From contig NZ_SMSG01000002.1 in NCBI RefSeq assembly GCF_004382795.1, positions 62,001 to 126,000 of the forward strand: a DNA stretch of 64,000 nucleotides, given 5' to 3'. Of the stretch, positions 8,550 through 18,083 are shown one piece after another. The notes beneath the pieces were generated by a model. The model did no database searches, was not told where the DNA came from, and saw nothing but the letters and a program-made list of their open reading frames with translations. Position 1 is the first letter of the stretch. Each line of letters starts with the position of its first letter. The translations under genes and the position numbers were made by a program. The stretch comes from Cumulibacter soli (GTDB lineage: Bacteria > Actinomycetota > Actinomycetes > Mycobacteriales > Antricoccaceae).

Positions 8550-9287
8550 GTGACTGCTGAGCCCCCTACCACCACCGGCACCGATGACAGCTCCGCCGGC
8601 GCAAGCCCGCGATCGCTGGTCGTCCGGCGCGACGTACGCCGGAGCCTACGGGCCGCACTCGCGCTGCTCGGTGTGAGTGTGCTGCTGGTGTTCTGGGTGC
8701 CCGCAATCATCGTGCTAGCTCGCTCGGAGGCTGCGTACTTCACCAACGGAATCCTGTGGTCGGCGCTGATTGCGACCGTCGTCGCGCTGCTGGTTGGCGC
8801 CGGGCTGACGCTGTGGTGGGCACGCCGCGGACGGGTGCTGCTGAGTGCGGATGCGGCGGGAATCCGACTCCCGGCTACTCGCCAACATCCGGAGCTCGAG
8901 GCCGCCTGGGCTGACGTGGCGATGATCCGCCTGATCGGTACCAGGAATCCAACGCTGGCGATCCACGTACGCGAGATTGTCGAGGAGCAATCAGCAGAAT
9001 CCGCGGAGCCGCAACTCGACCTCACGGAACCGGAATTCCTACGACCGCTGGACTTTCAGTCCGATCCCCCACCGCCGACGAAAGTGCCGAGCGAGGACGC
9101 GTTCGACAAGATTAAGCCGCTGCCGCAGGAGGAGGATTCCGAGGATGACCCGGAGCCTCGTCCGAAGTCCGGAGCGGCGCTACATGCCACGCCGTATGTC
9201 GTCTCGCTGACAAACACTGACCCGCCACTATCGCACGTACTGCGCGCGATCACGGTGCTATCGGCCGGCAGGGTCCGACTCGACTAG
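8550..9287 (+). CDS. Membrane protein with PH-like domain, function unknown
   Basis: About 245 aa. An N-terminal Thr/Ser-rich tail is followed by two membrane helices (about residues 35-57 and 68-90), then a cytoplasmic region opening RRGRVLLSADAAGIRLPA, which looks like the first strands of a bacterial PH domain, and a Pro/Glu/Asp-rich stretch before the last 30 residues. The start is ambiguous: GTG 8544 or GTG 8550. I prefer 8550 because a TAGGGT box lies 8 bases upstream. It is not clearly linked to its neighbours. Confidence 0.65.
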   Translation: MTAEPPTTTGTDDSSAGASPRSLVVRRDVRRSLRAALALLGVSVLLVFWVPAIIVLARSEAAYFTNGILWSALIATVVALLVGAGLTLWWARRGRVLLSADAAGIRLPATRQHPELEAAWADVAMIRLIGTRNPTLAIHVREIVEEQSAESAEPQLDLTEPEFLRPLDFQSDPPPPTKVPSEDAFDKIKPLPQEEDSEDDPEPRPKSGAALHATPYVVSLTNTDPPLSHVLRAITVLSAGRVRLD

Positions 9288-9320
9288 GCGCCCGGGCGGC
9301 GAACCCGCCAGGATGTGCCG

Positions 9321-10904
9321 CTAAGCCTCCAGGGCGTACGCGACGCTGTCGACGAGCGCGGTCCACGAAGCCTCGACGACGTTCTGGTGCACGCCGACCG
9401 TGGTCCAGGTGCGTTCACCATCAGTAGTGTCGATCAGTACGCGGGTGGTCGCGTCCGTACCGGCCCGCCCCTCGAGGATCCGCACCTTGTAATCGGCCAG
9501 ATCGATGCCGGCCAACTGCGGATAGTGACCGATGATCGCCTGACGTAGCGCCTGGTCCAGTGCGTTGACCGGACCGTTTCCTTCCGCGGTCGCGATCACC
9601 CGGGAATCGCCGACGAGGACCTTGACGGTGGCTTCCGAGATCACTTCGCCATCGCGGTGTTCGACGATGACGCGATACGACTCGAGAGTGAAGGCTCGTC
9701 GACGTTGCGGATCGCGCTCATCACGCAGGAGCAGTTCGAATGAAGCGTCGGCGGCCTCATAGGACCACCCCTCTGCCTCACGTTTCTTGACGATCTCAAC
9801 TACTCGTCCCACAGCCGCCGGATCATCGGCGATATCCACACCGAGTTCGCGACCCTTGAGTTCGACGCTCGCGCGACCGGCCATCTCGGTGACCAGGATG
9901 CGCATATCGTTGCCGACTTCGGCGGGGTCCATGTGGTTGTAGAGTTCGGGCGCAACCTTGATCGCGCTGGCATGCAAACCGGCCTTGTGCGCGAAGGATG
10001 AGGCGCCGACGTACGGCTGGTGCGTGTCGGGGGCAAGGTTTGCCAGTTCGGCCAGCGCATGCGAGATCCGCTGCATCTCAGCGAAACGCCCCTCGGGCAG
10101 CACCTTCATATCGAGTTTGGCGACCAAGCCGCCGAGGACGCCGAACAGATCGGCGTTACCGGTACGTTCGCCGTACCCGTTGGCGGTGCATTGCACGTGG
10201 CTGACGCCGGCTTGTACGCCGGTGAGCGTGTTCGCAACCGCGCAGCCGGTGTCGTCCTGGCAGTGAATGCCCAGGCGGCCCTGCACAGCGGCGCGGACTT
10301 CGCTGACCACCTCGTGGATACCGCCGGGCAGCATTCCGCCGTTGGTATCGCACATGACCACGACGTCGGCGCCGGCCTCGAAGGCCGCGGTCATCACGGA
10401 CAGGGTGTACGCCGAGTCGTACTTGTAGCCGTCGAAGAAATGCTCGCAGTCGACGAAAACTCGCCGACCCTGCGCGACGAGGTGTGCGACGGTGTCACTC
10501 ACCATCGCGAGGTTCTCCGCACGCGTGGTGCGTAGCGCCTGTTCGACGTGTCGTACGTCGGACTTGGCGACCAGACAGATCACCGGTGCCTGCGAGTCCA
10601 GCAGCGCCTGCACCTGCGGGTCAGCGGCCGCCGTACCACCCGCTTTGCGGGTAGACCCGAACGCCACCAGTTGCGCGGTCGTCAGGTCGAGCTCGGTCCG
10701 GGCGCGCTCGAAGAACTCGGTGTCCTTCGGTAGCGCGCCCGGCCAGCCACCCTCGATGAAACCCACACCCTGCTCGTCGAGCAGACGCGCGACGGCGAGC
10801 TTGTCCGCAACGGAGTAACTAATCCCCTCACGCTGAGCGCCATCGCGCAGCGTCGTGTCATATACGTGGAAGGAATCGCCGAGCGGGCTCACCTGGGTAG
10901 TCAT
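9321..10904 (-). CDS. cimA: (R)-citramalate synthase
   Basis: A 527-aa member of the isopropylmalate/citramalate synthase family, which condenses pyruvate and acetyl-CoA to citramalate for a threonine-independent route to 2-oxobutyrate and isoleucine. TIM-barrel signature YDTTLRDGAQREG (residues 15-27), the NGYGERTGNADL segment, and a C-terminal LeuA-type regulatory domain (about 400-527). The metal-binding HxH motif reads H214-C-Q216-D, with Gln in the second position. A good AAAGGA precedes the ATG. It lies 25 bases after leuB in the same direction, fitting isoleucine/leucine synthesis. Homocitrate or isopropylmalate synthase activity is less likely. Confidence 0.88.
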   Translation of the reverse strand: MTTQVSPLGDSFHVYDTTLRDGAQREGISYSVADKLAVARLLDEQGVGFIEGGWPGALPKDTEFFERARTELDLTTAQLVAFGSTRKAGGTAAADPQVQALLDSQAPVICLVAKSDVRHVEQALRTTRAENLAMVSDTVAHLVAQGRRVFVDCEHFFDGYKYDSAYTLSVMTAAFEAGADVVVMCDTNGGMLPGGIHEVVSEVRAAVQGRLGIHCQDDTGCAVANTLTGVQAGVSHVQCTANGYGERTGNADLFGVLGGLVAKLDMKVLPEGRFAEMQRISHALAELANLAPDTHQPYVGASSFAHKAGLHASAIKVAPELYNHMDPAEVGNDMRILVTEMAGRASVELKGRELGVDIADDPAAVGRVVEIVKKREAEGWSYEAADASFELLLRDERDPQRRRAFTLESYRVIVEHRDGEVISEATVKVLVGDSRVIATAEGNGPVNALDQALRQAIIGHYPQLAGIDLADYKVRILEGRAGTDATTRVLIDTTDGERTWTTVGVHQNVVEASWTALVDSVAYALEA

Positions 10905-10929
10905 CGAGTTTTCCTTTGATAGGGGCGAT

Positions 10930-11954
10930 CTAGGAATCGGCTACGAGCTTGGCGATGCGGTCACCGATATCGGTGGTCGACCCGGCGTTGTTGCGATCAC
11001 GAGCCGCGAGGTCGGCCGTCACGGCCTTCTCGATTCGCGCCGCCGTAGCCGCATCGCCCATGTGATCGAGCAACATGCTCGCCGACAGAATGGCCGCCGT
11101 CGGGTCGGCCAGGTTCTGCCCCGCGATGTCGGGCGCCGAACCGTGCACCGGCTCGAACATGGACGGGTTCGCACGGGACGCATCGATGTTGCCCGATGCC
11201 GCCAGTCCGATACCGCCGGTCACCGCCGCAGCGAGGTCGGTCACGATGTCGCCGAACAGATTGTCGGTGACGATGACATCGAAGCGCTGCGGGTCGGTCA
11301 CCAGGTAGATCATCGCGGCATCGACGTGCGAGTACGCCGTGGTCACATCCGGGTACTGCTGCGCCACCTCATCGAACGTGCGCTGCCACAGTCCGCCCGC
11401 GTGCACGAGTACGTTGGTCTTGTGGACCAGCGTGATGTGCTTGCGCGGACGCTTCTGCGCGGTCTCGAAAGCCGCCTCGATCACTCGGCGAGCCCCGAAC
11501 GCGGTGTTCAGTGACACCTCAGTGGCAATCTCGTTGACGGTTCCCTGACGGATCACGCCCCCGTTGCCGACGTACGGGCCTTCGGTTCCTTCGCGGAATA
11601 CGACGAAGTCGATCTGCGGGTCCCCGGCGAGCACCGATTCGGTGTTCGGGTACAGCTTCGATGGGCGCAGGTTCACGTAGTGCTCGAACGCGAACCGCAG
11701 TTTCAGGAGCATCCCGCGCTCGAGAATCCCCGGTGGCACGGACGGGTCACCGATCGCGCCGAGCAAGATCGCGTCGTGTCCACGCAGTTCTTCCAGGACC
11801 GATTCGGGCAGCAGTTCGCCCGTCTCGTGCCAGAACTTTGCGCCGAGGGTGTACGACGTTTGCTCACTCGCCACGCCTGCGGCGTCGAGCACCTTCAGTG
11901 CTTCCGCGGTGACCTCGATGCCGATGCCGTCACCGGGGATTACTGCGAGCTTCA

Positions 11955-11955
<1 letters not shown>
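10930..11955 (-). CDS. leuB: 3-isopropylmalate dehydrogenase
   Basis: A 341-aa NAD-dependent dehydrogenase that oxidises and decarboxylates 3-isopropylmalate in leucine synthesis. Clear isocitrate/isopropylmalate dehydrogenase signatures: PGDGIGIEV at the N-terminus, [22 protein letters not shown], the metal site [14 protein letters not shown], and [14 protein letters not shown]. In a LeuB/CimA pathway it can also act on citramalate-derived methylmalate. Its start overlaps the ilvC stop by one base (TGATG), so it is translationally coupled to the ilv genes. Mycobacteria have serA close to this position; it is not here. Confidence 0.96.
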
Positions 11956-13579
<1,624 letters not shown>

Positions 13580-13587
13580 CTTCGCCT

Positions 13588-15396
13588 CTACTCCTCGTCG
13601 AAGTCGGGCCGCAGGTCGCGGGCCGCGAGAATCTCGTCGTTGCTCGTACCGGCGGCCACCATCGGCCAGACCTGCGCGTCCTTACCGACGATGAAGTCGA
13701 TGAGCACTGGTCGATCGTTGATTTCGAGCGCCTTTTCGATGGCGGCATCGACATCCTCTTTGGATTCGACGCGAATACCCGCGCAGCCCAACGCCTCGGC
13801 AAGCATCACGAAATCAGGAATGCGGTGCTTGTGCGTGCCCAACTCGGTGTTGGAGTACCGCTCCTGGTAGAACAGCGTCTGCCATTGCCGCACCATGCCC
13901 AGGTTACCGTTGTTGATCACGGCGACCTTGATCGGAATTCCTTCGATCGCGCAGGTGGCGAGCTCCTGGTTGGTCATCTGGAAGCAGCCATCGCCATCGA
14001 TCGCCCAAACGACCTTGTCCGGCATCGCCGTCTTGGCCCCCATGGCCGCCGGAATCGCGTACCCCATCGTGCCGAGTCCGCCGGAGTTCAACCACGTGCG
14101 CGGCTGGTCGTAGGTGACGAACTGGGCGGCCCACATTTGGTGCTGGCCCACTCCGGCGACGTACACGGCGTCATCGGCGGTGAGCGCGTTGATCCGTTCG
14201 ATCACGTACTGCGGTGCGAGCGTGCCATCGGCCGGCCAGTCATAACCCAGCGGGAACTTTTCCCGCCAGCGGTTCAGCTGCTGCCACCAGTCGGTCAGGT
14301 CGGCAGGCTCGGAACCCTCACGCAACGCTCGCAATGCCGTAGCGAGTTCGGTCATCGTCTCTTTGCAATCGCCGACGATCGGCACATCCGCGGCGCGGTT
14401 CTTCCCGATTTCGGCAGCGTCGATATCGGCGTGCACGACCTTCGCCTCCGGCGCAAAACTCTTCAACTGCCCGGTGACCCGGTCATCGAACCGCGTGCCC
14501 AGCGCGATCAACAGGTCCGCCTTCTGCAATGCCGTGACCGCGGGGACCGTGCCGTGCATACCCGGCATGCCCAGGTGCAACTCGTGCGAGTCGGGGAAGG
14601 CTCCACGCGCCATCAGAGTGGTCACCACTGGAATGCCGGACAATTCGGCGAGCGCGAGCAGTTCCTTCGACGCGTTCGCCTTGATGATGCCGCCGCCGAC
14701 GTACAGCACGGGACGTTTCGCCGCGTGAATCATCCGCGCGGCCTCACGAATCTGCTTCAGGTGCGGCCGCGTGACGGGGCGGTAACCGGGCAGATCGATC
14801 TGCGGCGGCCAACGGAAGGTGGTCCGCGCCTCCAGGACGCTCTTCGGAATATCAACGAGCACCGGTCCCGGGCGTCCGGACTCGGCGATGTGGAACGCCT
14901 CGGCGATGGCGCGAGGAATGTCTGCCGCGTCGGTCACCAGCATGTTGTGCTTGGAGATCGGCGTCGTGATGCCGCAGATGTCGGCTTCCTGAAAGCCATC
15001 GGTGCCCAGCAGCGCGGCACCCACCTGGCCGGTAATAGCCACGATCGGCACCGAGTCCATGTGCGCATCGGCGATCGGGGTCACCAGGTTTGTCGCGCCC
15101 GGACCGGACGTCGCGATGCAGACACCGACTTTGCCGCTGGCCTGGGCATAGCCCTCGGCGGCGTGACCGGCACCCTGTTCGTGGCGCACCAGAATGTGGC
15201 GCATGGATGAATCGAAGAGCGGGTCGTAGACCGGCAGGACGGCGCCCCCGGGGATGCCGAACAAGGTCTCGACACCGACCTGCTCCAGGGAGTAGACCAG
15301 CGATTGGGCGCCGCTACATTCGGCGACGATGCGTTCGTCAGACACATTCGAGCCGCGCTGGGGCGGCTGCGGCGTAACTGTGGCTGGGTTGGCCAT
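13588..15396 (-). CDS. ilvB: Acetolactate synthase catalytic (large) subunit
   Basis: A 602-aa ThDP/FAD enzyme and first committed step of valine, leucine and isoleucine synthesis. Catalytic E73 ([15 protein letters not shown]); the ThDP motif runs from GDGCFQM to NNGNLGM. The FAD-binding middle domain holds [15 protein letters not shown]. First structural gene of ilvB-ilvN-ilvC, followed closely by leuB and cimA. Expression is probably controlled by the leader peptide and attenuator between 15508 and 15601, and perhaps by an operator further upstream. Confidence 0.97.
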   Translation of the reverse strand: MANPATVTPQPPQRGSNVSDERIVAECSGAQSLVYSLEQVGVETLFGIPGGAVLPVYDPLFDSSMRHILVRHEQGAGHAAEGYAQASGKVGVCIATSGPGATNLVTPIADAHMDSVPIVAITGQVGAALLGTDGFQEADICGITTPISKHNMLVTDAADIPRAIAEAFHIAESGRPGPVLVDIPKSVLEARTTFRWPPQIDLPGYRPVTRPHLKQIREAARMIHAAKRPVLYVGGGIIKANASKELLALAELSGIPVVTTLMARGAFPDSHELHLGMPGMHGTVPAVTALQKADLLIALGTRFDDRVTGQLKSFAPEAKVVHADIDAAEIGKNRAADVPIVGDCKETMTELATALRALREGSEPADLTDWWQQLNRWREKFPLGYDWPADGTLAPQYVIERINALTADDAVYVAGVGQHQMWAAQFVTYDQPRTWLNSGGLGTMGYAIPAAMGAKTAMPDKVVWAIDGDGCFQMTNQELATCAIEGIPIKVAVINNGNLGMVRQWQTLFYQERYSNTELGTHKHRIPDFVMLAEALGCAGIRVESKEDVDAAIEKALEINDRPVLIDFIVGKDAQVWPMVAAGTSNDEILAARDLRPDFDEE

Positions 15397-15507
15397 GGTG
15401 TTTCCTTCCTCGGATCACGAGCTCAGGACCGTGCGGGTTCCTCGTGGGATGTCGCGAGCGCACTGCTCGTCGGTTCAGTTGTCAGTGTGGTGCCGGTCGT
15501 ACGCATG

Positions 15508-15539
15508 AAAAAACCCCCAGTGCCGTGGCACTACGGGGG
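15508..15539 (-). terminator. Attenuator terminator upstream of ilvB
   Basis: On the minus strand a GC-rich hairpin (CCCCC and AGTGC arms with loop of about four bases and a 2-base bulge) is followed by six Ts (15513-15508), a textbook intrinsic terminator. It lies 112 bases before ilvB and 27 bases after the stop of a Leu/Val/Ile-coding leader peptide. It does not end any gene, which points to transcription attenuation. Confidence 0.85.
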
Positions 15540-15542
15540 TGG

Positions 15543-15566
15543 GCGCGTCGAACGTCGTCGACGCGC
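15543..15566 (-). promoter_or_regulatory. Pause or anti-antiterminator hairpin in the ilvB leader
   Basis: A perfect 9-bp stem (GCGCGTCGA/TCGACGCGC, 6-base loop) begins at the leader-peptide stop codon and ends just before the terminator hairpin. In attenuators this is the place of the pause/competing structure that a stalled ribosome would disrupt. The alternative antiterminator pairing was not worked out. Confidence 0.6.
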
Positions 15567-15601
15567 TACGCAATAAGTACGAGACCTTCAGCGAACTGCA
15601 T
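15566..15601 (-). CDS. ilvB leader peptide MQFAEGLVLIA
   Basis: An 11-codon open reading frame, ATG 15601 to TAG 15568-15566, with consecutive Leu-Val-Leu-Ile codons (CTC GTA CTT ATT) just before the last Ala. GGGAG lies about 12 bases before the ATG, a little far. Its position ahead of a hairpin and an intrinsic terminator matches ribosome-mediated attenuation: a shortage of charged Leu, Val or Ile tRNA would stall the ribosome on these codons and allow read-through into ilvBNC. Too short for homology evidence; the codon content and context are the support. Confidence 0.75.
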   Translation of the reverse strand: MQFAEGLVLIA

Positions 15602-15642
15602 GCGGCCATATTGCTCCCGCGCGCGAACCGCCGTCAAATTGA

Positions 15643-15678
15643 TCCCATATTTTAGGAACGTCGTACTGCCATATGGGA
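15643..15678. promoter_or_regulatory. ilvB promoter region with TCCCATAT/ATATGGGA inverted repeat
   Basis: On the minus strand TAAAAT (15654-15649) is a candidate -10 box, giving a start near 15642 and a 40-base lead to the leader peptide. An 8-bp inverted repeat (15643-15650 and 15671-15678, 20 bases apart) covers the -10 and -35 positions. Its half-sites contain TCCCAT/ATGGGACC, also present in the leuC palindrome at 2447-2461, so the same regulator may act here. Confidence 0.4.
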
Positions 15679-15715
15679 CCACTGGTCTCCTCGGCGCGCG
15701 CTGAGGCGATGGTGG

Positions 15716-15728
15716 CAAAATAACTTAG
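15716..15728 (+). promoter_or_regulatory. -10 box for leaderless cfp6-like transcript
   Basis: CAAAAT (15716-15721) is followed by seven bases and then the GTG at 15729. No Shine-Dalgarno sequence is seen, so translation probably starts at the 5' end of the mRNA. Confidence 0.4.
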
Positions 15729-16181
15729 GTGAGTCACCCCCCGCATGACACGTCCCCGGTTGCACCCGCCAGCGCCAGGGTCCACTCGACTTCCCGCAGC
15801 AAGGCACCGGAAGTACGTCGGCTTCGGTATACGCCGACGGCGATCGTGCCGCTGGTCATCGGTGCGCTCTGCGCGTTTCCGCTCGCCGCCGCGCTGGGCT
15901 GGTGGGGTCTGTTGGTGGCCGTTCCATTTGTTCTCGCGATCGTCATGCTCCGCCGGGTTGGCCTCGACGTATCACCAGACGACGTACGCGTGCGTGGACT
16001 CTTCGCGAGCGTCACCATCGCGCGTGAGGATTTGGTCGGATTCACCATCGTGGACAACAAGGTGCACCTGGACCGCGCCGACGGCTCGTCGGTGCGGGTG
16101 CCGACCGTACGTCCACGCGACCTGCCGATGCTTCGCCAGGAACTATTTTCGCCCGGATCGCCCCAGGAGCACGATTCCTAA
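15729..16181 (+). CDS. cfp6: CFP-6-like PH-domain membrane protein
   Basis: A 150-aa protein with a polar N-terminus, two membrane helices (about 36-55 and 58-74) and a short C-terminal PH-type domain (about 75-137, VGLDVSPDDVRVRGLF...). The mycobacterial protein CFP-6 (low-molecular-weight antigen 6) has this architecture and lies in the same place, divergent from ilvB, which is the main reason for the name. Function is unknown. GTG start 15729 appears to be leaderless. The stop codon lies within the operator-like palindrome of the next gene. Confidence 0.7.
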   Translation: MSHPPHDTSPVAPASARVHSTSRSKAPEVRRLRYTPTAIVPLVIGALCAFPLAAALGWWGLLVAVPFVLAIVMLRRVGLDVSPDDVRVRGLFASVTIAREDLVGFTIVDNKVHLDRADGSSVRVPTVRPRDLPMLRQELFSPGSPQEHDS

Positions 16182-16200
16182 TCCTATTGTGAATAGGATT
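16180..16200. promoter_or_regulatory. TetR-type operator, 9-bp inverted repeat
   Basis: AATCCTATT and AATAGGATT are perfect reverse complements with a 3-base spacer (GTG). The repeat is AT-rich against a GC-rich background and lies 30 bp upstream of the TetR start, the usual place of an autoregulatory operator. Confidence 0.75.
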
Positions 16201-16229
16201 GCGTGGATATACCAGAGGAGGCTCGTCGA

Positions 16230-16844
16230 ATGGTGCGGTTAGCAATCTCCGAGCGACGCGATCTGCTGATCGCGGCCGCATGGCGTGTTATGGCCCGCGA
16301 AGGCGTCGCCGCGGCGACCACGCGCGCGATCTGCGCCGAAGCAAATATGCCGCAGTCCTCGTTCCATTATTGCTTCGATACCCGCGCGGATCTGCTCCGC
16401 ATCGTCGTTACCAGCAGGATGCCGGATTTCATCACGTTATCGACCAACGCAATCGAAGCAGCGCGGACACCAACCGACCGGATTCGTGCCGCGCTCGAGG
16501 CGTGGTGGCAGGACGTCCTCGCCAACCCACAGACGCACGCGGTGATGTTCGACATCACGGTGCACGCGCACTATGACCCGGACCTGCACGATCTCGGCAC
16601 CTACCAGTACGCCGAAGCGCACGCGACGGTGCTCACCCTGCTCAATTACGCCGTACGCGACGGGCAGTACGCCTGGGACACCGATATCGAACAGCTCGCG
16701 GTCAGCGTCGTCGCCTTCCTCAACGGTCTGTCGCTGCGGTACATGGTCGAACCGCACAACAGTTCGTTCAGCGGAGCGCTCGACACCTTTGCCGCCGAGC
16801 TGTCCGCGCACCTCACTGCGGTCCATACCGCAGCCTCGGTCTAG
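16230..16844 (+). CDS. TetR-family transcriptional regulator
   Basis: A 204-aa repressor-type protein: N-terminal helix-turn-helix (about residues 5-50, REGVAAATTRAICAEANMPQ followed by SSFHYCFDTRADLL) and an all-helical ligand domain. I chose ATG 16230 because GAGGAG (16215-16220) is well placed; GTG 16203 in the same frame would start at the edge of the operator. No enzyme or transporter target is adjacent apart from the lipoprotein gene downstream, so it may regulate itself and genes elsewhere. Confidence 0.85.
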   Translation: MVRLAISERRDLLIAAAWRVMAREGVAAATTRAICAEANMPQSSFHYCFDTRADLLRIVVTSRMPDFITLSTNAIEAARTPTDRIRAALEAWWQDVLANPQTHAVMFDITVHAHYDPDLHDLGTYQYAEAHATVLTLLNYAVRDGQYAWDTDIEQLAVSVVAFLNGLSLRYMVEPHNSSFSGALDTFAAELSAHLTAVHTAASV

Positions 16845-16929
16845 CCGACAGAAGTACGCCGCATCGGGGCACCAAAACGTACACTGGTGCGTCGTAGACC
16901 CGTCCCGCAGCGCTAGGAAAGGCGTACCG

Positions 16930-18069
16930 ATGCAACTCCGCTCCCGTTACGGTCTGAGCGGCATCGCGATCAGCGTCGCCATGGTTTTGCTCAGCGGCTG
17001 CGCGAGCGATGAGGGCAACTACACAGGTTCCGGCAACTGGGTCGAACAAGGCAGCCCGGCAGTGCCGAACATTCCGCAGCCACAGGAGCCTGGGCCGCCC
17101 ACCGGCAGCGAACCGGACAGCGATGAAGAGAGCGCGAGCGATAACGTGCGCGCCACCGATCTGGATCAACCGGTGACGCTCACGGCGCTACCCGACGGCA
17201 CTGCGCTGGTCGGCGAACGGGTAAGCGGTACGGTCACCCAGGTATTTCCTGCCAAGGAAATGAAGCAAAAGAAGCTGTATACCCTCAGCGGTATCGACGG
17301 TAGTGACGGCGGCGGGCTGGTGTCGATGGCAGCCTCGCCGAAGTACCTCGAAAACGGGCTGGTCTACGCGTACATCACCACCAAGACCGAAGGCCGCATC
17401 GTCAGCCTCAACGGCAAAGGCGTCACTAAGGACATCGTCACCGGGCTACCGAAGGCGCCCGCCGCGCTCACTTTCGGACCGGACGGCAGCCTCCTGATCG
17501 CTATCGGCGGTTCGGGTAGCCAATACTCCGGCAAGATCCTCGCGGTCGACCATTGGGGCGACCCGGCGCCGGCGGCCACCGAAGGGATTGTGATGTCCCA
17601 GGGGGTTTCCAATCCCCTCGGGCTGTGCACGAACGGGGTTGGCGTGTACGTCGTCAACGGGGGCAGTCCAAACGGCGGGCAACTGAGCGGGAACGCCGTG
17701 TACGAAGTCGCAGGTCCGTCCAAAGATCAGGGCGGTATGAATGCGATGTCCCCAATTATCAGTTACTCCGAGGAGAGCGCCGGCGCTGCTGGTTGCGCGG
17801 CCACGGAGGTTCAGATCACCACTGCCGGCACTGACTCCGAATCGGTGGCGAAGTCGGTTCTGAGTCAGGACGGAACCGTCAACGGGTCCCCGGTACTGCA
17901 GTACACCGGCGAGTTCGGTCGACTGCGCGCCATCGCGCTCGACCCGGTAGGCGGCGGGTACTGGGTCAGCACCTACAACACCGACGGAATCGGCGATCCT
18001 GCCAAGGACGACGACAAGGTGTTGTACCTACCCGAACAGGGCGGCGCCGGCAGCGGCGACGTGAGCTAA
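16930..18069 (+). CDS. lppZ: LppZ-like lipoprotein, glucose/sorbosone dehydrogenase-type beta-propeller
   Basis: A 379-aa secreted lipoprotein. It has a signal peptide with lipobox LLSGC (lipidated C24) and a Ser/Pro/Asp-rich linker to about residue 75. The following soluble domain contains propeller-like repeats (LPDGTALVGER, FGPDGSLLIAIGGSG, GVSNPLGLC) typical of the sorbosone/glucose dehydrogenase fold. AGGAAAGG precedes ATG 16930. Mycobacteria have lppZ at the equivalent place. Whether it binds PQQ or catalyses anything is unknown; this class often lacks activity evidence. Confidence 0.8.
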   Translation: MQLRSRYGLSGIAISVAMVLLSGCASDEGNYTGSGNWVEQGSPAVPNIPQPQEPGPPTGSEPDSDEESASDNVRATDLDQPVTLTALPDGTALVGERVSGTVTQVFPAKEMKQKKLYTLSGIDGSDGGGLVSMAASPKYLENGLVYAYITTKTEGRIVSLNGKGVTKDIVTGLPKAPAALTFGPDGSLLIAIGGSGSQYSGKILAVDHWGDPAPAATEGIVMSQGVSNPLGLCTNGVGVYVVNGGSPNGGQLSGNAVYEVAGPSKDQGGMNAMSPIISYSEESAGAAGCAATEVQITTAGTDSESVAKSVLSQDGTVNGSPVLQYTGEFGRLRAIALDPVGGGYWVSTYNTDGIGDPAKDDDKVLYLPEQGGAGSGDVS

Positions 18070-18083
18070 GAACCCAGACGGGG

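Noticed and set aside
9288-9320. Terminator between the PH-domain membrane gene and cimA
   Set aside because: Only a 5-bp stem GGCGG/CCGCC in GC-rich DNA; too weak to call.
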